Below are positions 55,146-64,000 of a stretch of 64,000 nucleotides of DNA, piece by piece (position 1 is the stretch's first letter; every line of letters begins with the position of its first letter). The notes under the pieces are model-generated. The model saw nothing but the letters and a program-made list of their open reading frames with translations. It made no database searches and was not told the DNA's origin. The stretch is from Piscicola geometra (Eukaryota; Annelida; Clitellata; Hirudinida; Piscicolidae). A program made the position numbers and the translations under genes. The stretch is from contig OX030961.1 in assembly GCA_943735955.1 (NCBI GenBank), positions 6,717,920-6,781,919 of the forward strand, given 5' to 3'.

Positions 55146-55477
55146 ACTCAATAAAACACAGTTTTTGGAAATAATATTACATGTAAAATGAAATTTATTT
55201 TAAAATAAGATATAAGAATGAATAACAATAAAATAATGTTATAAATTATGAATGGTAGACATTAAATAAAATTATAAATAATTTTTTTTCATGAGCCATG
55301 ACAAAAACACAAACAATTTAGTTATCGCCTCGAAAAATCAGAATATCGAAACAATCTATCAATTTCAAATCACCAAAATTTTTTTAAACAAAGACTTCAG
55401 TTTATATAGAACAGGATTAGTTGCAAAGATAATAAATATAATCAAGATAACTATTATAAAAAAAACTTTTTATTGCT

Positions 55478-55493
55478 GTCCTTAAAAAAGGAC
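55478..55493. repeat. Subterminal palindrome, outer right
   Basis: GTCCTTAAAAAAGGAC followed by AGTATGCG, which merges into the right terminal repeat. Confidence 0.8.
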
Positions 55494-55496
55494 AGT

Positions 55497-55509
55497 ATGC
55501 GTTAATGGG
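55497..55509. repeat. Right terminal inverted repeat of the piggyBac element
   Basis: ATGCGTTAATGGG, directly inside the TTAA duplication; a perfect inverse of 53723-53735. Confidence 0.93.
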
Positions 55510-55513
55510 TTAA

Positions 55514-55941
55514 CATTCTTGTGAAAACAAGATTCTTATAAAGGATAAGTACTTAATTAATGTAAAAGATTATATTTATAAAAATTAAAACAATAATAAT
55601 AAGCAATAGTTTTGATAATAATCGAGTAAAAAGGATTTAAATAGAATATAAAAATTACTATAGAAATTTGAAGAAGAATTGAGAAGTCGTGATCAGTACT
55701 TTTCTTTGATCTTGATTTCAGTTATTAGTTAACATATATCTATAATTCTATTTTTAAATGGTTAAAAAAATTAATAGCGAAAAAAAGTAATTTTATTTTG
55801 CATAAAGAATTACAATTTAAAATATTCTTGAGCGTGGTTCTGTGGCAGAATATGCCTAATAATTGTTGTTTCAACTATATATTATAGTTATTTATATTCC
55901 TAAAAATGAAATAATTACTTATTTATGGAATGTAAAAAGAC
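55514..55941. other. No gene seen
   Basis: Very AT-rich spacer between the transposon and the tRNA. The few bases beyond the tRNA 3' end (below 55942) have a T-poor plus strand; no strong Pol III terminator was identified. Confidence 0.5.
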
Positions 55942-56014
55942 TGGAGAACCGGGGCATCGATCCCCGTACCTCTCGCATGCTAAGCGAGCGCTCTACCATC
56001 TGAGCTAGTTCCCC
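55942..56014 (-). tRNA. tRNA-Ala(AGC)
   Basis: A 73-base cloverleaf on the minus strand. The acceptor stem GGGGAAC/GTTCTCC contains the G3-U70 wobble pair that identifies alanine tRNA. The anticodon stem CTCGC/GCGAG encloses TTAGCAT, giving anticodon AGC. The T stem CGGGG/CCCCG and loop ATCGATG contain the B box, and TAGCTCAGATGG the A box. There is no intron, and CCA is not encoded, as usual for a nuclear gene. The discriminator base is A. It should be functional. Confidence 0.97.
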
Positions 56015-59000
56015 ACGTTTATAAAATTTGTTAAAGATTCTATATATAGAATAATCATAATAGAATTGAAAAACAAATTTTTTGAGATATAAAAATAAAT
56101 CACGAAATATTCATTGAAAAATAATTGTTTTGAGAATATCGAAGGAGCTTGAATTTCAAGTTGAAATGATTGAGTAGATAACGTTTTGGTGGGTAAACAA
56201 ACAACAAATTGACGATTAGATTAAATGGCTCCTTGAAACGCATATGTAAAGGAATATAAATATTGTATTACACACGCACGATAAGCCAAGGCACTAAGTA
56301 CAAGAGTGGCTGGGCGCTGAAGGAATTGGTTGATGTTTAAAGAGGCATCCATCATTCGCAATTGATGCAAACGTTCACCGCCCATGACGTGAAGAAGCTG
56401 CATGCTTCAGTGGCTGGTGGTTGTTTTCAAATTATTGATGGTCAGCTTTTTAATGGTTTGATGGTAATGGGAGTATGATTTATTGTTTAAAAACAGATAA
56501 TATAAAAATTTTTTGAAAAACCGTTAATAGAATATTCCGTTTAAATAATTAATGAGCGCATGAATAATTTAGTGAGCAGTAGAATGAATGGGTGGAGAAA
56601 AGAAAGGGAAGAATGGGTGGGTGAGTTGTCACAGATTGAAAAACATCGCACCTGTATGCTTGAGGATTCAGAACACGTGGCTGGCTTTGTTGTGAAAAAC
56701 GTCAGCTTGAGAAAAATCGACTTTTGAAGAGAATTCTCTTGTTATGACTATAATGAGTGTTTGATAATTCGAAAAGAAAAACAAAATTTTCTGAACACAT
56801 ATTATACTATTTATATGCTAATACCGTAAAAATGCAATGAAAAGCACATTCTTAATGCCAAAATGAAAAAAAAAAGATTTTAAAATAAGACAACCACCGA
56901 ATCAGAATGGAAATTTCGACCATTTCACACCCTTAGAAGCTTTTATGAGTAAAATCAAAAGTTAAAATGTGTATTATAAAAATGAATTTATTGCAAATAA
57001 ATAGGATATTTATCCATATAAAAAAATCTTTAAAATTGACAAGATGGAATGGCTAGGAATAAATTGTTGAGAAAACACGTTCGAAATGCCTTTGGAATGT
57101 TTAACGGGTCAACATGCTTGAAGATAGCGGCGGTGGATGAGGGCTCAAAGTTCAAGTGGCATCAGACTGTGTGACTCGAAACAATGACTTTTTGTATTTT
57201 ATTAAAACTATTTTTTTCAATTTATAAACTCTTGACCTAATAATTTGAAATAATTATTGTAGTATTCAAAATATTTCGATATCTCAAAATATATTGAAAT
57301 AAAAATATTTGTTAAAATTAATTGATAAAAACAAACACATGGTACAAAATCTTTTATTTTTCAAGTCATAAATTTAATTTTATTGACTTGGAAGCGAGGT
57401 GGAGGCATGAAGAGGTAATAAAGAAATGATTTACGCCTAATGAATCCATAATTTGTTGAGTGGAGGAATTAGATAAGAAATGCACGGATGGGTGGGTGGG
57501 TGGGAGTACGAGTGTGATTGCGTGGAGAGAAAATGCGCCAAGTGCAAAGGAATGGAACAATAAATGGATACATGCAAAATAAATCCTCGAAGCAACTGCT
57601 GCTTTATAAATCATCAAGGTTGTTTGGAGGCTGATGCTATTTTATGGTTTAGAAGGGTGGTTAAATGGCCGTTTGCAGATGAGAAGCAGTGAGGAGGAAA
57701 GAGTGATGAATGGTTCGGATGGGATCTGGATAGCTTAGGCGACTGAAAGCGAGTCCGACGCTGCCTTCCAATCTCAGCATGCACCTTTACTTTAAAGAGA
57801 ACTAAGTACTCGTAAGGAACTTTTTTGTGTCTTTTGTGTCTTTTACTATCTTTCTTTATCTGTCTTTGTATGTTAGAGTTTCATTTCATTCATATGCCAA
57901 TGTCCCTGAGATAGCACCTTCAAAGCCTCGATCTTCACCAAGGCTCTTGCAACACCACATCGGCACCCAAAACTGTGTGCCTCATAGACATACATGTCGG
58001 TTGCCACTCGTTCTGTTGTTTTTATTACAAGACACAGCTTTATCAGCGGACTAATCATTCTCAGTTCCTTTATTCTCTGCCATACTCTAATTATCTTTAT
58101 CTCGAGCCTTCCACATTCCTTCTCAACATGCAGTAATAACACTTTATATTCGGGTATACTGTATACAACACCCGTATAGGTATAAAATCTACTAAAGATG
58201 TATGCTTGAATGTGTGTAGATGTATGGAAACAGACAGCACACTTGTTTGTGTACATACACGTGTAATTATTATAAATAAACACCAAACAATTGTAATATT
58301 TTTCAATCATTTACACTATTGTCTTGAGGCAGCAAGAGCGAGTTTTAGGGGCTGTTATAATTAGTGGTCCACAGTGTTATTGAGTCTGTGCGATGTATGC
58401 CAGAGTACAAGCAACTCTCAGAGTGACTTCATTTTGTAAATTTAAGCTTTTTAATTTTTTAAATCGAACTTTATTTGAATTTTATTTTTTGGATAAGTTT
58501 TTAATGAGAGTTAGGAAGCTAGTGTAATAATGGCAAATATTTCATTTTAAAAGTTTGTTTAGTTTATTATCCAACTATTTAAACAATTATACACTGAATC
58601 ACACATCTTGTTCCTATCAGGGGTCCTATGATGCTGGCAAGAACAGGAAAGAGATGATGAATGACAGAAATAAATAACCGATTGAACATTTTATTTCCAT
58701 TTTTAAAAGATTCACAAGTATATTTGTAGAGTTTTGGAGTTTTGATGTATTTTTAAAACTAATATATAAATAATTCATTATGTATATTTAAAATGATATA
58801 TGAATTTGAGTATTTATGTATGTGTAGATATGTAGACACCTGCTGCTTACGGCACATGTTACTGCGAATCGAACATTTAATATTTTTCATTTTTCCATAA
58901 AATAAAAGTATAGACAAGCTCCAAATATCAAAATTTATAGTATTAGTAGTATTAATATGAGAATTTCTTAGAAAGTATTTATTTAATTTTGAATAATTTT

Positions 59001-61514
59001 GTTTTGTTTAAAATTATGTTAACGGAATTTTTATTCAATTTATTAATAATAATAATAATATTTACGAGCATTATTATTGTAGCGTATAACCCGAACGGGT
59101 TTTTAGGCCGTCACTTAGGCTGCACTAGGGCGTTGGTGCACTCGAAACTTGGACCATTAAGCATTGGTTAAGCCGAGAGTCCTTATAAACTTGGCTGCCT
59201 GGGATGAAGTTCTCTAAAGTGAAATTTCGGAATCCACGATGTAGTAAATGGAATGTTATACAAAAGAGAATAAAGCAACAGTTGTAACGATAATTAGTGA
59301 AGAAACTTTCATATAATGAAAGAACCACGGGTTAGCAGACACATTTCAGAAGGGTGTGCAATAAAGATGAGTTTATTGGCAGTAATAAGCGCCTGGTTAG
59401 GATTCATTAGTGGTTGCGAAGGGGTTGAGGGGAGGCCATCAATCATGCACAGCCTGCTTATGGACAGGTGATCGGTGGATTGGAGGTGATTGTGAAGGCT
59501 TTGGGATGGATCTTGCGGTGGTTTCATGGTGGTGTGCTGTTGTATAAGTTATTGCATAGTTTTCATGAGCTATTGTACAAGTTAGTCGTTGAAAGGTTTG
59601 TGGATCTCTTATACAAACAGCTTGTGGAAAATACTTTTTAAATCTATCGTAGATAAGAAAATGTTAACAAAGACGTATAATTGATCGGTAGGGATGGTTG
59701 TTGCGAATCCGTTTGAGACAGTTAATGATTCATCATAAAGATGACGTGTGTATGATTTTGCTCGTGTGTGTTTGTGTAAGTGTGTGTGTATTTGTATGCG
59801 GGTGTGTGTGTGTGCTAATATACCAGCGTACTTATGTTTGCATGAATCGATGAAAAGCATATTTCTAGGGTGGAGTGGTGATTAATAGCTGTTCAAATTA
59901 TTTTTAGAATTTCAATAATTTTCTATTGCTCGCCTTCTGTGTACATGCTGTACGCATGTGAAAGGGTTCACTTTCAAATATGGTTGGTGTATCTCTTGTT
60001 GGTTTATACATTTGTGTATGATTTTACGGATGTTTGTGTATATGCACAGACATGAGCGTCTGTGTGAATTGACGGATGAATTCGTTAAGCGTGACCCCAT
60101 TTTTTAGAGCGATCGAATATCTGTGGAATGTCACGTCGCCGAATTAGTTGGTTGCTGTCAAGCTCTCTTCTAACACCTCATCATGACGGGCTTTTTGTTG
60201 CTGTTATCAATCACGAGACTGCCATGATCTATCGTGTTTTTATGTTATGAAACAAGAAAATTCAGCAAGAAAAACATTATTTTTTTGTTTAAAAGTATTT
60301 TCCACTAACCCACGATGCAAAATAAATATTATTTTTAATACGAGGGTATGCAATGCAAGAAATTCTTTGAAATATTTACCGAAATGCATGAAATGTGATA
60401 TGAAAACATTTCGATAATTGATTCTCTCAAATGTTTACAATTTATTTTGAAATTTTGACAGGTATTTTAAAATTCACTGATACTATAATTTTAGAAATCG
60501 ACTTAGTTTATTTAAAAAAAATCGATTTTTTCGATTTAAAATCACTCAAAATCTTACTAGGACAAATAATAATAATGTTTCATTTCAATCTTTCTGGCAT
60601 CCTCCCCTTTCAAAGGTCCAACCAGCAGACCTTTCAAACTTTTCAACACGCCGATCTACTTTTAACCTGATACTACACCGAGCTCATTTTTAACATCACT
60701 GCTTCTTTGTATGCAAGCATCATCATTTAAATATTTTTATTTCTCACTATGTAAAAAAGTTCAAAAAATAAGTACAAACGCATATATTTTTTTGAATATA
60801 ACTGAGATCTACGCAATTGAATGCAAATGACAAAAGAATTCTTATGGTTAGAGGGCATAAAAAATCTTTATTGCAAAAAATCCAATAAATTTTCAAACCA
60901 ATTAAAATACCTTTTGAAGAGCGCCAACGGACCAATAAAGACCTCATAACTAGGCATCTTGCCCTTCGTCAAGTCGTCCTAAAGTCTTCTCGTCAGGCTT
61001 CCATTCGCTCTAATACCATTCAAAGTACTCAATACATCTCAACACATAAACTCCTGAAACCTTTATCAGGTAGATTCCTTTCAGTCCATTTTGACTTTTA
61101 TTGCCTCTTTCACAAACGAATTTTAATAGACGGATTAACTCGTCATAAATACATGCTTGACCTCGTCATGCGCTCACTAACAGATTTTATTGCAGCATTA
61201 TTGCACTATTGCATTATTGAAATGAAAAGGCTATAAAGATGCTCTAGACTGCTGCTAAAACATCATCCTTATCAGTCTTCAAACACCATCATCATCAGGA
61301 TCATTATCTTTCATCTTCTGAGGAGTCATATTCACGTCGAATCTTTATCAGTTGTTTGATGCCATTTTGTGGCGCCATCCAAAGTCTTCCATTTTTTCTT
61401 TTTTAAGCCTCATGAAAGTATCATCGAGTCTGTACTAATCTGACGAATCTATCGATTTCATGCAAAGCGGGGTTGTGAGATTCAGATTTAATGTGAGAAA
61501 AATATTTTTGAAAC
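56015..61514. other. No gene seen
   Basis: About 5.5 kb of AT-rich DNA between the tRNA and the 3' end of the ZFP36-like gene. Only minor TG-rich patches (59760-59815) and scattered short frames without domains occur. TGGG-rich repeats appear near 57487-57504. Confidence 0.5.
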
Positions 61515-61520
61515 TTTATT
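61515..61520 (-). terminator. Possible poly(A) signal of the ZFP36-like gene
   Basis: AATAAA on the minus strand about 560 bp after the stop codon. The putative 3'UTR carries four or so ATTTA pentamers, which would fit autoregulation by an ARE-binding protein, but pentamers are common in AT-rich DNA. Confidence 0.35.
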
Positions 61521-62075
61521 AAAAACTCTAAAATACAAAACGCATTTATAAATATGAACACATGGTAAACTCAGGCGGTACTGTGAAAATAGATGTTGTT
61601 AGACATGGGAAAGAATATTCCGAAGCATGGGAGAAGAGGAAATGAAACATAAAGTAGAAACACCTTTAAACAAACACAAAGCAGCATTTGCCAGTAATAC
61701 TAAGCGAAAACTAAAGGCACTGTCGGTTCAATGTACAAGGTTAATTATAGCCCACTACGATTAGAAATAATAAGTCAAATAATGCAATTAGGTAATTATG
61801 AAAGTGATCATTAGCACTTTCTTCTTGTCCCACAAAATAAATAAAGTCAGAGATCGTGAAATGATGGGAAGGATAATGGCTGGATGAGATGGGGTTTGTA
61901 CTATTTGTGATGTTGGCATGAAAGTAGCCACTGTAGAATATAAATATGAAAGTTGATATGCCGTCTAAATGGAATGGGAGATAATGTGCACAGTAAAAAA
62001 GACGATTAAACGGCAAGATCATCTGCGCTACAAAAATACTAGTTTTGATTCTAAATGTTTATAAAAGGGAAACGA

Positions 62076-62948
62076 TTACGCATTGGTAGCATGGAGGATG
62101 GTTGGGTAGAAGGGTTTGAAGGGGATGCCTTGGTTGAAGGAGACATCCGGACAGGGATAATAAATATTGAAGGGATGCTGTTGGTAGGATGGGCTGCTGC
62201 GGTTGGAGTCACTATCGATTGGAGATCTAGAGCCACTGGAGGATGCTGAGTTGTGAACGACGTGCAATGCTGACTTCAATAGTTCATCGATTTGTTGATG
62301 CTGTTGTTGTTGCTGCTGTTGCTGTTGTAGCAAGTGGAATTGTATCATTTGAAGTTGAATTTGTTCCATGTTTTTTAGTTTTTGTTGTTCAGACAGGAAG
62401 GACTGTGGGTACGAGTGTTGTAAAGTGAGTTGTTGATGGACAATGTTGGTTTTGTTGTCTTGAGCGTTAATCGGTGATGTTGAAATTTTTCGTTTTTTGT
62501 TGCTCTCATCTGTTGTGCTTCTTGGTCCTTTATCGTGAACGAAGTGACACCTGGCGCCATATGGACACAACCCTGTTGTGTGGTAGGTGCGGCATAGTTC
62601 GGTCTTGTATTTCGGATGTCGGTTGATGGACCTCAGTTCAGAATCTCCATGAGCGTATTGGCACTTGTTGTCGTAGCGGCAAGAGTTGTAGAGCTGAAAC
62701 TGCTTGCACATTTCTGTCTTGTATCTCTCTCCATGGGCCACTCTTTCTTGGATGGTGGTTGGGAGAGATTGACGTTTGCTGAGTCCCTGTTTGGTGTGTT
62801 TCTCAGACTTACTTGAATTACTGCTGGTCGAATGACGACTGCTGCGATTGTTGACGGAGGAGGTTTGAGCTGGTAGATAGCATTGTTCAGAAGAAATATT
62901 CTCGGTAGGGTGATAGGAAATGTTGCTAAAAGTTTGGAGAGAATTCAT
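62076..62948 (-). CDS. Tristetraprolin/TIS11-like tandem CCCH zinc-finger protein
   Basis: Family members bind UAUUUAU-type AU-rich elements in 3'UTRs and recruit deadenylases, shortening mRNA life in the cytoplasm. The 290-residue frame is uninterrupted. Finger 1 is C81-x8-C90-x5-C96-x3-H100 with lead-in RYKTEM. Finger 2 is C119-x8-C128-x5-C134-x3-H138 with lead-in KYKTEL. The 18-residue spacing between fingers is canonical. The N-terminal 70 residues are Ser/Thr-rich. The C-terminal half has a glutamine tract near 212-222 and a Ser/Pro-rich stretch (SSSGSRSPIDSDSNRSSPS) that may be phosphorylated. I do not see the short NOT1-binding C-terminus of vertebrate tristetraprolin. The start ATG is directly preceded by a splice-acceptor-like TTCTAG, so a 5' leader exon or trans-spliced leader is likely. 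Which vertebrate paralogue (ZFP36, ZFP36L1, ZFP36L2) it matches best cannot be judged. Confidence 0.93.
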   Translation of the reverse strand: MNSLQTFSNISYHPTENISSEQCYLPAQTSSVNNRSSRHSTSSNSSKSEKHTKQGLSKRQSLPTTIQERVAHGERYKTEMCKQFQLYNSCRYDNKCQYAHGDSELRSINRHPKYKTELCRTYHTTGLCPYGARCHFVHDKGPRSTTDESNKKRKISTSPINAQDNKTNIVHQQLTLQHSYPQSFLSEQQKLKNMEQIQLQMIQFHLLQQQQQQQQQHQQIDELLKSALHVVHNSASSSGSRSPIDSDSNRSSPSYQQHPFNIYYPCPDVSFNQGIPFKPFYPTILHATNA

Positions 62949-62949
62949 T

Positions 62950-62985
62950 CTAGAACTAGATCGTTAAAAAGACAAAATTAAAATG
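62950..62985 (-). promoter_or_regulatory. 3' splice-site-like sequence before the ZFP36-like ATG
   Basis: Minus-strand T-rich tract with two AG acceptors, GATCTAG and TTCTAG (AG at 62950-62951), ending one base before the start codon. It would serve as a trans-splice acceptor or the end of a 5'UTR intron. Confidence 0.45.
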
Positions 62986-63033
62986 ATCTGAAAACTTTTT
63001 AAAACTAAGTATCTAACTCTAATTTCCCTACCC

Positions 63034-63041
63034 TTTATATA
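63034..63041 (-). promoter_or_regulatory. Candidate TATA box of the ZFP36-like gene
   Basis: TATATAAA followed by GGG on the minus strand, about 86 bp before the start codon. TATA promoters are common among immediate-early genes such as this family. In AT-rich DNA chance matches are frequent. Confidence 0.4.
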
Positions 63042-64000
63042 CTAGTGCAGTAACAATATCTATGTATACATTACAAATCTGCTTATATGAATTATAAAAG
63101 ACGACTCAGATATGTATAAATTACAGTACCGAATCGCCCATACATATCTATGTATGAAAAACGCATGTAGGCGCATACAACAATGTTTGAATAACTTCAA
63201 AGCGGTTATAAAATTCAAAATAATCTTTTTGCATTCCCTGATTAAAGGAACTTTTTCTAAAATTCAAATGTCGTCTCACAAGTTTTTGAAGATTATATTT
63301 CGTCGAAACAATCAAAACAATCGTATACTTCTTAATGTCATTAATTGTCTCTTTGCACTTTTATCCTCATAAGATCGCCTACTAAGCTGTTTTCCGCGGT
63401 GAATCTGTGGTGCGTGATTAATATTACAAATTCATCAGAGGGTAAAATAGATCGACTGATCGATAGAAAGATGATTCATGCTGTTCAAAAACCACGTGCA
63501 GGCGAGACTGCCATATCACGATTGTGAGGATTTTATGCATAAAAAGAATAAATGTTAAGTTAGAAAATTAAAACTCAATTCTATGTAACTTTAAAATAAT
63601 GAAATGATTTATGTTGAACTTGATTAAAAATGCGAACTAAATTACGAACACTCCGCATCCGTGCCGGTTTTTCTCTGATACTATGAAGATATGTCGACTT
63701 GAATGGGTCATAAATAGTATAAATGTTTCATCATATTTATAAGTATTAATAATATAAAAATACAGTTTAAATATTTATTTCATAAGATTAAGCCAAACAT
63801 AAAATATATTTTTTAAAACTTGAATAGATTATATCGTGAACAACAATAGCATACCGTGAAAACATAAAAAAATACAATGCGATCTTTATGAATCGAATTG
63901 CGTCATTGATTAGCTGTGATCCGACTGAAAGAAAGGTTTGGCATTCTTCAAATTTAAAGAGACTTTAAAACAGCAGGAACAACGTCACAATCGGAAGTTT
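63042..64000. other. Upstream region of the ZFP36-like gene
   Basis: AT-rich sequence with no coding signal I can support. It presumably carries the regulatory region of the minus-strand ZFP36-like gene. I did not find an unambiguous serum-response or CRE element. Confidence 0.4.

Larger units (their letters stand above)
53719..55513 (-). mobile_element. piggyBac-type transposon, internally deleted
   Basis: The element spans 53723-55509 (1,787 bp) and is flanked by TTAA at 53719-53722 and 55510-55513, the piggyBac target-site duplication. The terminal inverted repeats are a perfect 13 bp pair, CCCATTAACGCAT at the left and its complement at the right. Inside is a broken minus-strand transposase. 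Palindromic boxes of GTCCTT...AAGGAC type lie at 53855, 55130 and 55478. Autonomous relatives are usually nearer 2.4-2.5 kb, so about 0.6-0.7 kb has been lost. It should be non-autonomous, although its intact ends could still be recognised by a related transposase. Confidence 0.93.

Overview
The window reads as nuclear DNA of a bilaterian invertebrate. Genes are split by many GT-AG introns, the background is AT-rich, CA/TG and ATC-type microsatellites are abundant, and there is a eukaryotic tRNA-Ala(AGC) and a piggyBac-type transposon. Gene content is animal: HIRA, TMEM70, a UBE2D-class E2, a tristetraprolin-type CCCH protein, and a modular lectin/CUB membrane receptor. The proteins match their families domain by domain but diverge noticeably, so a fast-evolving lineage is likely. 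I cannot name the phylum.

Layout. (1) 1833-15208, minus strand: a receptor gene assembled by hand from small exons: SUEL-type lectin, CUB, sushi-like module, one transmembrane helix, cytoplasmic tail. Junctions between extracellular modules are all phase 1, and one intron is about 9.6 kb. The 5' end with the signal peptide was not found. (2) 15209-42117: about 27 kb with no gene I can support, rich in simple repeats, with a few patches that look regulatory. (3) 42118-50892, plus strand: a compact head-to-tail trio, HIRA (23 exons), TMEM70 (2 exons) and UBE2D (6 exons), separated by only about 150 and 370 bp. (4) 53723-55509: a decayed, internally deleted piggyBac element with intact ends and TTAA on both sides. 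(5) 55942-56014, minus: tRNA-Ala(AGC). (6) 62076-62948, minus: an uninterrupted ZFP36/TIS11-like reading frame.

The recognised genes belong to separate systems: histone H3.3 deposition (HIRA), mitochondrial ATP synthase assembly (TMEM70), ubiquitin transfer (UBE2D), ARE-mRNA decay (ZFP36-like) and a cell-surface receptor. Their clustering does not imply a pathway. The two points most worth following are the SUEL-CUB-sushi-TM receptor, and the 3' splice-site-like sequence lying directly in front of the start codon in several genes, which suggests spliced-leader trans-splicing or very proximal 5'UTR introns.
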